Source of the DNA: Candidatus Mcinerneyibacteriota bacterium
GTDB lineage: Bacteria > Macinerneyibacteriota > Macinerneyibacteria > Macinerneyibacteriales > DSCS01
Assembly (NCBI GenBank): GCA_016937175.1
Contig: JAFGWL010000005.1
Location: forward strand, 1 to 53,056
Reading direction: 5' to 3'
Length of the DNA: 53,056 nt
The position numbers and the translations under genes are program-made. Numbering within the stretch: position 1 is the stretch's first letter; each line of letters begins with the position of its first letter. Of this stretch, positions 43,598-52,720 are shown piece by piece. The notes beneath the pieces were generated by a model. That model was not told where the DNA came from. It searched no databases and worked only from the letters and a program-made list of their open reading frames with translations.

Positions 43598-46500
43598 GAA
43601 GACCTCCGTGATTTTTTCTTAGGCTTTATTTTTTTCAGCAAGTTCCCGGCTGCGGAAAAAAGCATTTTTCCGTAAAGAGGCAGCCTTCTGATATGCAGCG
43701 GTGTTCTTTTTATCTCTCTCCAGCCCAGTCCGGGGAGAGAGCTCCAAGAAACACGACGTGCCCAGGTCAAAAAACCTGTCCCGGGGTATGATACCTCTTT
43801 CTCTCCCTTCTTACTGAAGAAAAAGTAGAGAATAGGCATAAAGGTCAATGTAAAAAAGGTGGATGTGGTCAGTCCGCCCACTGTGGCGTAGCTGAGATGC
43901 TTCCAGATGTCAGCTGTAGAAGAGTCGTCTGTCTTGTCTTTCAACAGGATAATGGGAAGCAAACCCATGATCGTGGTCAGGGAAGTGATGAGGATGGGCC
44001 GGACCCGGTCTGATGCGCCCAGGATGATGCCGAAGACACGCTTGACCTTTTTTTCACGTCTCAAATAGTTGATATGGTTGACCATGATAATGGTATTGTT
44101 GACGACGATCCCCGCCAGAAGCATGGACCCCATGATCGCATGGATACCGAAATTCAGCTTGAAGATCTTATAGAGCCAGATGACCCCGACAAAGGCCAGG
44201 GGTAAGGTCAGAAGGATGATAAAAGGCTCTGTATAACTCTCATAGAGTGCAGCAATGATCATATAGATGAGAAGAATGGCAAAACCCAGGAGGATAAGGA
44301 TCTTATTGTAATCGGTCTCATCATCCCACCATCTCTGGTTGTCATCTTCTATCTTTAGGGAAAAGCCCGGAGGATAGAGGATATGGTCACGCAACCCCTC
44401 TTTAAACTCCTCATCCGTCTGAGTGGAACTGGAAAAATCATAGGAGATGGGGTAAGAGTAGGTCTGGTCTTCCCGTTCGATTCGCCTGGTACTCCCCTCG
44501 AGTTCGATGGCGGCCACATCGCTCAATTTCACTCCGTGGGCCAGATAGAGGTTTTTTAGTTCATAGAGTCCGATCTTATCTTTCGGCGAAAACGTAAAAT
44601 TGATATAGTCGTTCCCCAGTTTGACCGTATTCCTCATGGTAAACTCCGAGACCAGGCTCCGGACCTTCGATGTGACGTCATTGAGAGAGAGCCCGTAAAT
44701 ATCCAGTTTATCCGAATCGATGTCGACTACGGCTTTTTTGACTGAGGAAGTCGTCTCTTCACCCAGCTTGACCTCGGAGACCTCTCTGAAAGAAAGGAGG
44801 ACATCCCGGAACTTCTTAGCCTCCTCCTTGAGTTTGGTATAGTTATACCCCTGAAGCCAGACAGTCGACTGGTAGCGGGTTCCTCCCATATACCCGCCTC
44901 CTCCGAAGTCGGGGCCTATCCCCCAGATACGCACATTGACCTGAGACATTCGGTTCCCGTAGACTTTGAGCTTTTCACGGAGAGCGTAGGCCTCGGCGCT
45001 CCCTTCGAACTCTTCTTTAAAATAGATGATGATATAACCCCGGGTCTCGGAGATAGAGGTCCGGTAATAATCTACGATCTCGTTTCCCGCAATCAATCCT
45101 TCGAACTGATTTACCGCATCTTTAAGCCTGAAATCGGGGACATTTGTCTCGGGATAGAATATACAGTTGAGCTCGGGGGGGTAGTCAAAACCACCCCAGG
45201 AAAAACTGCTCTTGTCCACGTCTTCCACGAAAACATACAGACTGTAGCCGATGATAAAGAGCATGGCGGCCAGAGCGATCCAGCGTATCCTCAGTAGGAA
45301 CCCCACATACTTCTGATAGAATGAGATCCCTTTACTTTTGGCATGCCTGACCTTGGATTCAATATGGAAATAACTGAAGGCGATGGGGATCAGAGAAAAG
45401 GAGATGAAGATGGAGGCGATAAGCGCCACAACGATGGTCTTGGCAAAAGGGATATAGTAGATCTTCAGCTCTTCCTGAAGGAAGACAAAGGGAAGGAGGA
45501 CACAGACTGTGGTCGTCGTCGAAGCAATGATGGGAATGAACATCTCCTTGAAGGAGAGAAGAATGGCCTCTTTGATTTTTTTCCCGGTGTAATAGTGTTT
45601 ATGAATATTCTCATAGACCACCACAGCATTGTCCACAAGAAGCCCGAAAGCTAGGGCGATGCCGCTCAGCGTGAACTTGTTCAGGCTCTCTCCCGAGAAA
45701 AAGAGGTAGTTGATGGCAAAGGAGACCGAGAGGAAGATGGAGGACATGGTGATAAGTGAGGGTTTGACATGGCGCATAAAGGAAAAGAGGACGAGGAAGA
45801 TGGCGATGACAGAGACGATGATCTTCAGCAAAATCGAGCTGTACCCTTCCAATACTTTCTTTCCTTCATTATCAGCGACTTTATAAAAGATATTGGGATA
45901 TTCTTTCTCGACCGCTTTCAGTTTTTTGATGACGGCCTGGGAAACGAGGATGGCATTGGCGTCAGAAGCTTTAGTCAGCTGGACATAGACGGCAGGTTTC
46001 CCGTTCATCTTATGGATCGTCTGGGGATCTTCATCTTTGAAGGTGACTTTTGCCACCTGGGAAAGCTTGATTCCGTTTTCAACATCCCAGTTTTCAATGT
46101 TTTCAATGTCCATATCATTGCGGAAGGTCACATAGATGCGCTTATCCTGCATCCTGATATTCCCTATGGAGATCTTTTTGTTCATGCTCATGACTTTGTC
46201 CACGATGGAGTAGAAAGAGATATTATATTGTTCGATGGCAGGCTGGTCATATTCGATAGATAGTTCCCGCTCTACCCCTCCCTGGATATCGATCCCGGAG
46301 ACTCCGGGGATCTCGGCCAGTTCGCGCTGGAGTTCATCCTCAGCAAACTTGGTCAGGCTGTATCCGTCTAAGATATCACTGGAGAGATAAAGGCTGAAAA
46401 AAGTGTCCTCCCCTATCTCACGGGGAATATACTGCTCGACAGTAGGCCCGTTGATGTCATTAGGGAGCTTCTCTTTCAGGGAAGAGATCTTTTCATTCAC

Positions 46501-46821
46501 AAGGAACATGACAAAGTCCGGATCAGCGTCCCTCTCCAGTTCCACGGTGATATAACAGCGCCCCTCCATGGTAGTGGAAGAAACATCCTGCACTCCCCTG
46601 ATGGTATAGATCTCCTCTTCAATGACCGAGGTGACATATTTGATGACATTCTCCGGAGACTGGTTGGGAAGCCCGGCATAGATGGTGAGTCTGGGGTATT
46701 CCACCTCAGGCAGGTCTTCTTTAGGGATCTGGTAGAAAGCGTATAACCCTGTGATCAGGATCACAATGAAAACGAGAATAAAACCTTTTGGTCTTTTGGT
46801 GACAAGGTCTGAATAAGCCAT
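43594..46821 (-). CDS. RND efflux pump inner membrane subunit 2 (AcrB/HAE1 family)
   Basis: 1075 aa, 12 membrane helices and two periplasmic loops. N-terminus SDLVTKRPKGFILVFIVIL and the PN1 segment Y-P-R-L-T-I-Y-A-G-L-P-N-Q-S-P match the family. Helix 4 reads LLVDNAVVVYEN and helix 10 AGIVVNNTIIM, again with single Asp and Asn for Lys. A basic C-terminal tail of about 70 residues (ending KKIKPKKKSRRSS) extends past the last helix. It is the first gene of the operon, with an ATG lacking a Shine-Dalgarno 6 nt after the -10 box. Confidence 0.95.
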   Translation of the reverse strand: MAYSDLVTKRPKGFILVFIVILITGLYAFYQIPKEDLPEVEYPRLTIYAGLPNQSPENVIKYVTSVIEEEIYTIRGVQDVSSTTMEGRCYITVELERDADPDFVMFLVNEKISSLKEKLPNDINGPTVEQYIPREIGEDTFFSLYLSSDILDGYSLTKFAEDELQRELAEIPGVSGIDIQGGVERELSIEYDQPAIEQYNISFYSIVDKVMSMNKKISIGNIRMQDKRIYVTFRNDMDIENIENWDVENGIKLSQVAKVTFKDEDPQTIHKMNGKPAVYVQLTKASDANAILVSQAVIKKLKAVEKEYPNIFYKVADNEGKKVLEGYSSILLKIIVSVIAIFLVLFSFMRHVKPSLITMSSIFLSVSFAINYLFFSGESLNKFTLSGIALAFGLLVDNAVVVYENIHKHYYTGKKIKEAILLSFKEMFIPIIASTTTTVCVLLPFVFLQEELKIYYIPFAKTIVVALIASIFISFSLIPIAFSYFHIESKVRHAKSKGISFYQKYVGFLLRIRWIALAAMLFIIGYSLYVFVEDVDKSSFSWGGFDYPPELNCIFYPETNVPDFRLKDAVNQFEGLIAGNEIVDYYRTSISETRGYIIIYFKEEFEGSAEAYALREKLKVYGNRMSQVNVRIWGIGPDFGGGGYMGGTRYQSTVWLQGYNYTKLKEEAKKFRDVLLSFREVSEVKLGEETTSSVKKAVVDIDSDKLDIYGLSLNDVTSKVRSLVSEFTMRNTVKLGNDYINFTFSPKDKIGLYELKNLYLAHGVKLSDVAAIELEGSTRRIEREDQTYSYPISYDFSSSTQTDEEFKEGLRDHILYPPGFSLKIEDDNQRWWDDETDYNKILILLGFAILLIYMIIAALYESYTEPFIILLTLPLAFVGVIWLYKIFKLNFGIHAIMGSMLLAGIVVNNTIIMVNHINYLRREKKVKRVFGIILGASDRVRPILITSLTTIMGLLPIILLKDKTDDSSTADIWKHLSYATVGGLTTSTFFTLTFMPILYFFFSKKGEKEVSYPGTGFLTWARRVSWSSLPGLGWREIKRTPLHIRRLPLYGKMLFSAAGNLLKKIKPKKKSRRSS

Positions 46822-46827
46822 ATGAGC

Positions 46828-46855
46828 AGTTTACCCCCATTTTTAAATTCGTCAA
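46828..46855 (-). promoter_or_regulatory. Promoter of the RND efflux operon, predicted leaderless
   Basis: Minus-strand TTGACG (46850-46855), 16-nt spacer, TAAACT (46828-46833), then exactly 6 nt to the ATG at 46821. GGGGG upstream lies too far (12 nt) to act as Shine-Dalgarno and is part of the spacer. Confidence 0.6.
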
Positions 46856-46962
46856 TACTTCACAATAGACAGGCTTCCTTTAAAAATTGTTTCATTTGAT
46901 TATACGAAGAAACGAAGGGATATGTCCCCCGGACCCCTCGAAAATCCAGGGGAGACTATATT

Positions 46963-49890
46963 TTACTCATAGAACCCTCTGATCTTTTTGAAGAGAGAGG
47001 TGTTTTTTTCTATTTCGGATTCGCTTCCCACGACACAGAGAGCATTTTTAGCCAGGACATCTCTCAACAGGCCCGAAAAACGTACGATCTCATCAGCTGT
47101 GGTCTGCAGGATCTCGTCACGCTCCTTCTGGAAGTCGTCATGTTCCAATTTACTAAGATAACGGGAAAGGATGATCTCCCCTCTCATGGAGGGGGTCACG
47201 GGTTTGTCGACTTCGCTGATGGTCCCGATGATATATTTCAGTGTCTCTTCATCACTCAGTTCCAGGGAAGAGATATAATCCGGGATCTGGTCATAGACAC
47301 CCAAGGTCTTTTTCAGCTGAGGATCCCGGTAAGAGCAGAAGAGCATCAGCCCGCTTCGGGAGATCCGCGGGAAGACGCCGTAGGCTCCGCCCTGTACCCT
47401 CACCCGGTTCCAGAGATAATCGTATTTGAGGATCGTCCCCAATACCCGGAGGCTTCCCTTGTATCGGTAGCCGAGACGATGATAGTCATACCCCTTGGCA
47501 ACATACTGTACCTGCCCGGGGATCTTGATCCCTTCGTTTTCTGCACCGGGTTCTACAGCGGGAAAGTCTGATGCGGGAAGGCAACGCTCTTCACCTGTGA
47601 GAAGGAGCCGTGCCCGTGCCTTGATATCATCGGCCTCTTCTGAGGCATCTGAAGTCACCGAAAAGAGAGGCACACTTGAAGAAAAAACAACCGAGCGTAC
47701 TTTTTCCAGCCGCGCAGAGAGGGGACCGAAGGCTTTTTCAAAATTATCATCTGTCTCTTTTATGAAGCGGTAATACTCCCAACCTGATGTGGCCTCGTCA
47801 AAACGCCCTTGGTAACATAAATAGGAAGAGAGCCGTTTCATGGCCAGAATGTGCCCGGCATCCATGGCTTCAGCTTCCAGATAAGCCCTGACATTGCGGA
47901 TGATCTCGTGAAGACGCTCTTTGTTATCAAACTTTGTCTTTTGGAGGATCTCACGGAGAAGTTGGGCAGCATCATTTCCTTTGTCCCTGAGATAACGGGC
48001 CTGGACAAGAAAGCCGAAACGGGCCTTGTCGGGATTGTCACGCTCGGGGAAAAGAGCAAGGTCCGTATTCATCTGGCCGAAAATCCTGTCCTGGAGTGTG
48101 GAGAGTTCTCTGTACTCATGATTTTCCGTATCGATCCCTCCGAGAACCTCTCCCAGAAGGGCGGCTACAGGCCACTCCTTTTCCTCCACAAGTGTCATCT
48201 CATAGAAGATATGGTCATAGACGATCCCGTTCGTCTCAGCTCTTGAAAGGAGCAGCCCGGCTCCGTCTACCTCATACTCTTCCCTGGGGAAATGTTCGGC
48301 CCCGGGATCAATATCGGCAAGTTCAAGTTTCGGCAGAGAGGCGATCTCCCCGGGAGAATCAGGGGTCTCCTGCCAGCGGCGTAGTCCTTCAAACTCTTTG
48401 AGGAGAGATTCTATCTCCTCCTCTCCCATGGACTCTTTTTTCCGCTGAAGGTCTTCAGCCAACTTCTTTTCCATCTCATCCACCATATCAGGACGGGGCT
48501 CCATGATTAAGAGGGAAGCGTGGGTATTACCGATGAGAAACCTTCTGATAAGCCCTTCGAAATAACCATTTGACATTTGCTCTTTTATGCGATGAAGCGG
48601 TTTCTCAAACGCCAGATGAAGTGACGGCTCACTGTCGTAAAGCCACCCGTTCAAAGCGGCAATATTGTAGACAAGCCCCCGGGGAAATCCCTGGAAATCC
48701 CCTTCTCTCAGGGCAAACTCTTTTTTGTTCACAGCTCCTTCTACAAGCTCAGGATCCAGCCCATTTTCTGCACAGGCCCGGAGTGTCTCATCGATGATCC
48801 GAAAGAATTCGTCTCTCTTCTCCGGGTCACTCCCCTTGACGATGAAGGAGATGAGAGGCTGCCGGATTCCCGAAAGATAATAACCCGATACGGATTTGCC
48901 GATCTTTTTTTCAAGAAGTGCCCTCCTCAAAGGCGAAGCGGGTGTATCCAGAAGGATATATTTGAGAATATCAAGCCCCAGGACGGTTTCCGGATCCAGG
49001 GCATCTCCCACAGCTGCATTGAAAGCCAGATAGGATCTCCCGAGGGTGTCTTCTCCCTTTGAAACAGGGTAGAAAAACCGGGACTCGCGAAGAGCATCGA
49101 AGGGTTCCTGCAACGGAATCGACGAAGGACACCCTTCGGCAGAGTAAGAGCCAAGATAATTCTTTTGGAGGAATTCCAGGACAGCCCCGGTCTCAATATC
49201 ACCGTAGAGGTAGATGTAGCTGTTGGAGGGGTGATAATAGAGGCGATGAAACCGTAAGAAATCCTCATAGGTCAGGTCCGGGATATAGGCCGGATCCCCT
49301 CCTGAGACAAACCCATAGGGAGTATCGGGATACAGGCTGGACAGGATCTTTCGGAAAAGAAGGCTGTCAGGAGACGAGAAGGCTCCCTTCATCTCACTGT
49401 AGACGACTCCGTTGCAGCGCAGGGGAGCGTCCTTATCCTTCATCTCGTAATGCCATCCTTCCTGAAGAAAAATATTCTTATTTTTTGTGATCAACGGATG
49501 GAAGACGGCATCACAATAGACATCCATCAGATTGAAGAAATCCTTGCGGTTCCTGCTGGCCACAGGATAGACCGTCTTATCCGGATAGGTCATGGCATTC
49601 AGAAAGGTCTTCAGGGAGCTTTTGTTCAATTCTATAAAGGGGTCTTTTGTTGGGAATTTCTCTGACCCGCATAAGACAGAGTGTTCCATGATGTGTGCAA
49701 CCCCCGTATGGTCTGAGGGAGGTGTCCGGAATCCGACTGAAAAGACTTTATTGTCATCACTGTTTTTGACATGGATAAAGCGAGCTCCTGTGGACTGATG
49801 CCGGTAGTGGAGAAGCTCTGCTGAGATCTCTTTGATCTCCTCTTTTTTGATGAGAATAAACCCGTGCTGCCCTTTCATTCCTTTCTCCAT
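46963..49890 (-). CDS. M16C metallopeptidase, presequence protease (PreP/Cym1) type
   Basis: 975 aa from the ATG at 49890 (AAAGGGGA upstream; a TTG at 49920 overlaps the next gene). The inverted zinc motif H66-I-M-E69-H70 with the distal glutamate (about residue 145, in YSEMKGAF) defines M16; the FPTKDPFIELNKSSLKTFLNAMTYPDKT segment is typical of M16C. Four homologous domains fold into a clamshell that degrades peptides. No signal peptide is seen, so it is probably cytoplasmic. It is downstream of the carboxyltransferase, 20 nt after its stop. Confidence 0.93.
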   Translation of the reverse strand: MEKGMKGQHGFILIKKEEIKEISAELLHYRHQSTGARFIHVKNSDDNKVFSVGFRTPPSDHTGVAHIMEHSVLCGSEKFPTKDPFIELNKSSLKTFLNAMTYPDKTVYPVASRNRKDFFNLMDVYCDAVFHPLITKNKNIFLQEGWHYEMKDKDAPLRCNGVVYSEMKGAFSSPDSLLFRKILSSLYPDTPYGFVSGGDPAYIPDLTYEDFLRFHRLYYHPSNSYIYLYGDIETGAVLEFLQKNYLGSYSAEGCPSSIPLQEPFDALRESRFFYPVSKGEDTLGRSYLAFNAAVGDALDPETVLGLDILKYILLDTPASPLRRALLEKKIGKSVSGYYLSGIRQPLISFIVKGSDPEKRDEFFRIIDETLRACAENGLDPELVEGAVNKKEFALREGDFQGFPRGLVYNIAALNGWLYDSEPSLHLAFEKPLHRIKEQMSNGYFEGLIRRFLIGNTHASLLIMEPRPDMVDEMEKKLAEDLQRKKESMGEEEIESLLKEFEGLRRWQETPDSPGEIASLPKLELADIDPGAEHFPREEYEVDGAGLLLSRAETNGIVYDHIFYEMTLVEEKEWPVAALLGEVLGGIDTENHEYRELSTLQDRIFGQMNTDLALFPERDNPDKARFGFLVQARYLRDKGNDAAQLLREILQKTKFDNKERLHEIIRNVRAYLEAEAMDAGHILAMKRLSSYLCYQGRFDEATSGWEYYRFIKETDDNFEKAFGPLSARLEKVRSVVFSSSVPLFSVTSDASEEADDIKARARLLLTGEERCLPASDFPAVEPGAENEGIKIPGQVQYVAKGYDYHRLGYRYKGSLRVLGTILKYDYLWNRVRVQGGAYGVFPRISRSGLMLFCSYRDPQLKKTLGVYDQIPDYISSLELSDEETLKYIIGTISEVDKPVTPSMRGEIILSRYLSKLEHDDFQKERDEILQTTADEIVRFSGLLRDVLAKNALCVVGSESEIEKNTSLFKKIRGFYE

Positions 49891-49910
49891 GTCTCCCCTT
49901 TCTTTGCTTT

Positions 49911-51452
49911 TTAAAACCAACCGCCTTCAGCGACCTGCTCGGAAAATTCCTGTATCTCTTCATACTCCTTTTCACGCTCATCAGAGTAATCCTTGAGCCT
50001 TTTGCTTTTCAAAAATCCTTCTGCTGTCTGAGGAAAGAGGAGATATAGAAGACGGTCTTTCGGCGTGCTGCAAAGAGGCCGTCCATATTCGTCACAGTAA
50101 GGGTCATCGAAGGAGACCTCTTCCTTGATATAATAGGAGGGCTCATCTCTCCCTGTGATCAGCTTCCTGAAATCAGGCGAGATCTCCGCAGGTGTCTTCC
50201 CGTAGGCGCCCTGGACAAGGGCTTTGAAAGGGGCTGTCACCATCTTATATTTACCTTTAATGACATTCATCACAGCCTGAACCCCTACGATCTGGGATGT
50301 GGGAGTCACAAGGGGGGGATATCCGGCATCCCTTCTGACCTCCACGATCTCCTTCATAACCTCCTGGATTCTGTCTGTGGCATTAAAGGCCTCCAGCTGA
50401 GAAAGAAGGTTGGTATACATCCCCCCCGGGATCTGGGCTTCAAGGACCAGGTAATCAGGAGGCGAAAAGTTGAACATCTTTTCCAGGTCATGCATCTCTT
50501 TCAAAGCTTTTGAGAAGTCTTTTTTGTCTACGGCATTGATGATCCTTCCGATCTTCTCTTCTATCTGCCTGGGAAGGACGACGGGAAATGGCATGGGAGT
50601 GTTGAGTTTGTCAAAAGGTTCCAGCTCTTTTCTGACCTCCCTCAGCCTGTTGTCGATCTCGGCGAACAATTTCGGGTCATACCCGACGCTTCTCCCCATT
50701 TCCCGGGCGAAGACACTGAGAATTTCGATGGACGGAAGAGACGACCCCCCGCTCATGGACATGAAAGCTGTATCCACGGCATCGATCCCCAAAGCCATGG
50801 CGATGACGCCGTTCAGATGCCCATACCCCGGAGTAGTATGCGTATGAAGATGAAGGGGCAGAGAAACCTCTTCTTTGAGACGGGTAATCAGCTGGTAAGT
50901 CATCTCCGGTGAGAGAAGCCCGGCCATGTCTTTTATGGTGATGATATCCGCACCCAGATCGCGGAGTTTAAGAGCATAATCCACAAAATAATCAACATCA
51001 AAGACCGGGCCAGTGGTATAAGCGATGGCCCCGTCAAAGATCCCGTTCTCCTCCTTGACGGCTTTTACAGCCACTTTCAGGTTTTCCGGGTCGTTCAATG
51101 CATCGAAGATCCGCATGACCCCCACCCCGCTTCGTATGGCTGTCCGGTTGAACTCGTCCACGATCTCGTCGGGATAGGGATTGTAGCCGAATAAGTTCTG
51201 CCCCCGACACAAGGCCCTGATAGGGACTGCAGGCCCCAGAGAAGAATAGATCTTATCCAGACGCTCCCACGGGTCTTCATTCAGAAAGCGCATGGTGGCA
51301 TCCAGGGTCGCACCTCCCCAGGCTTCTATACTATTCAAATCGGCTTTTTTTAATACCTCCAGGACATAGAGGATCTGTTCAGTGGTCATCCTTGTTGCCA
51401 GCAAGCTTTGATGACCGTCCCTCAAAGAGACATCATTGAATCTGATACGCAT
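49911..51452 (-). CDS. Carboxyltransferase subunit (pyruvate carboxylase B / oxaloacetate decarboxylase alpha type) without biotinyl domain
   Basis: 513 aa. The TIM-barrel carboxyltransferase is complete: DVSLRDGHQSLLATRM at the N-terminus, metal/substrate motif IITIKDMAGLLSP with the carbamylated Lys, and LHLHTHTTPGYG metal His. Residues about 290-460 are the PYC_OADA helical domain. The protein ends in V-A-E-G-G-W-F without the biotin-binding M-K-M, so a separate carrier protein is needed. GGGGGG lies upstream of the ATG. No decarboxylase membrane subunit is adjacent, so direction of the reaction is open. Confidence 0.88.
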   Translation of the reverse strand: MRIRFNDVSLRDGHQSLLATRMTTEQILYVLEVLKKADLNSIEAWGGATLDATMRFLNEDPWERLDKIYSSLGPAVPIRALCRGQNLFGYNPYPDEIVDEFNRTAIRSGVGVMRIFDALNDPENLKVAVKAVKEENGIFDGAIAYTTGPVFDVDYFVDYALKLRDLGADIITIKDMAGLLSPEMTYQLITRLKEEVSLPLHLHTHTTPGYGHLNGVIAMALGIDAVDTAFMSMSGGSSLPSIEILSVFAREMGRSVGYDPKLFAEIDNRLREVRKELEPFDKLNTPMPFPVVLPRQIEEKIGRIINAVDKKDFSKALKEMHDLEKMFNFSPPDYLVLEAQIPGGMYTNLLSQLEAFNATDRIQEVMKEIVEVRRDAGYPPLVTPTSQIVGVQAVMNVIKGKYKMVTAPFKALVQGAYGKTPAEISPDFRKLITGRDEPSYYIKEEVSFDDPYCDEYGRPLCSTPKDRLLYLLFPQTAEGFLKSKRLKDYSDEREKEYEEIQEFSEQVAEGGWF

Positions 51453-51478
51453 CGGGAACCCCCCCTTTCAACGAGTTG

Positions 51479-51506
51479 ACTATACCAGAATGAAGCTATC
51501 TTTCAA
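51479..51506 (-). promoter_or_regulatory. Promoter of the carboxyltransferase gene
   Basis: Minus-strand TTGAAA (51501-51506), 16-nt spacer, TATAGT (51479-51484). Confidence 0.65.
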
Positions 51507-51540
51507 TATAAAAAGGGATTGTCCCCCCGATATAAAGATA

Positions 51541-51568
51541 TTGACAACCGGGCTTTAATGCTTATCAT
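51541..51568 (+). promoter_or_regulatory. Promoter of the EIIA gene
   Basis: TTGACA (51541-51546), 16-nt spacer, TATCAT (51563-51568), then a leader with AAGGAGG before the ATG at 51592. Confidence 0.75.
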
Positions 51569-51591
51569 TATGGCAAGCTAAGGAGGCACAC

Positions 51592-52038
51592 ATGCTGCTT
51601 AAGGATTATCTGGCTCCTGAATTAGTCTTTTTTGATGACTCCTCTCCTGACAAAGAGGCAGCCATCCGTTTTCTCTGCGACGAGATTGCCAGAGTCCATC
51701 ATCTGGATGCTTCTCTTCTTTTTCGTGAAGTCATGGACCGTGAACAGAAGATGACCACTGGAATGGGAAGCCATATCGCTGTCCCCCATGCCAGGATCGA
51801 AACCCTCGACCGCTTTCATCTGGCGTGTCTGATCACGAAAAATGGAATTGATTTTCATTCCCTTGATGATAAAGATGTCAACATCATCGTTCTGCTTCTC
51901 TCCCCCGGGAGAATGGTCAAGGAACACATCAGCCTGCTTTCAAAGATCTCTTATTTCCTCACCGATGAAGGCAACTTCCAGAAACTCCTCGACGCCCGCT
52001 CTTTTGAAGATATCGAAGAGACCGTCCGCGCTTACTAA
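51592..52038 (+). CDS. PTS EIIA-like protein, fructose/nitrogen (PtsN) type
   Basis: 148 aa, a single EIIA-2 domain. The phosphorylated His66 lies in GSHIAVPHARIE, as in PtsN and fructose IIA. No EIIB or EIIC gene is next to it, so a regulatory (PtsN-like) role is more likely than sugar transport. It has its own promoter. Its stop overlaps the convergent radC gene by 4 nt. Confidence 0.88.
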   Translation: MLLKDYLAPELVFFDDSSPDKEAAIRFLCDEIARVHHLDASLLFREVMDREQKMTTGMGSHIAVPHARIETLDRFHLACLITKNGIDFHSLDDKDVNIIVLLLSPGRMVKEHISLLSKISYFLTDEGNFQKLLDARSFEDIEETVRAY

Positions 52039-52715
52039 AAGAGCCCTTTGCTTTTCAGGCTGACAAAACTCTCTGAACAGATAATGAGATGATCCAGTAG
52101 ATTTATATCAAGTTCACGGCATAAGCGGCCTAGTTTCTCTGTAAAGGCAATATCAGCTCGGGAAGGCTCACTGATCCCCGAAGGATGGTTATGGACGAGG
52201 ATGATCCCCGTGGCGCCGGTGTTGAAAATATCCCTGACGATGTTCCGCGGGTAGAGATAGGAGTAATTCACACTCCCTTCCTGATATTGGAAAATATCCA
52301 GGATCCTGTTCCGGCCGTTCAGACAGAGGACACAGAAGATCTCATTCTTCCGGCCTCCGTACCAGGCTCTGAAAAAGTCAGCTACAGCCTGGGGTGAATC
52401 GACCCGGACGCTCTCCCTCATCACATTTTGATGAAGATATGTTACAATAAGCTCCTTGACCATGAGAATAAGGTCAGCCGTCCGCTCCCCGACTCCGGGG
52501 CACTTCAGCAGTTCTTCCCGGCGGCTGTCCAGAACGCTTTTCAAAGATCCGTAATCCTTTAAAAGCCTCTTTGAAAGCTCTTTTGTATCTTTCCGTACGT
52601 TGACGGCTCCCAAGAGCATCTCCAGGACCTCATGCTCGGCGAAGCCGTCAAAGCCCGATCGTCGAAAGCGTTCGCGAAGTCTTTTCTTATGTCCCTCGTG
52701 TCCTAAACCAGCCAT
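52035..52715 (-). CDS. radC: RadC family JAB-domain protein
   Basis: 226 aa. An N-terminal UPF0758/helix-hairpin-helix region (LLKCPGVGERTADLIL, about 65-82) is followed by the MPN/JAB domain with the metal motif VHNHPSGISEPSRADI and the conserved E in the preceding strand. RadC is a conserved protein whose original repair role is disputed. AAGGGG precedes the ATG. It follows the CDF gene by 5 nt. Confidence 0.95.
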   Translation of the reverse strand: MAGLGHEGHKKRLRERFRRSGFDGFAEHEVLEMLLGAVNVRKDTKELSKRLLKDYGSLKSVLDSRREELLKCPGVGERTADLILMVKELIVTYLHQNVMRESVRVDSPQAVADFFRAWYGGRKNEIFCVLCLNGRNRILDIFQYQEGSVNYSYLYPRNIVRDIFNTGATGIILVHNHPSGISEPSRADIAFTEKLGRLCRELDINLLDHLIICSESFVSLKSKGLF

Positions 52716-52720
52716 ACCCC

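Noticed and set aside
46900-46962. CCCCT/AGGGG hairpin after the M16C peptidase gene
   Set aside because: Stem of only 5 bp with a long loop and no T-run; too weak to call a terminator.
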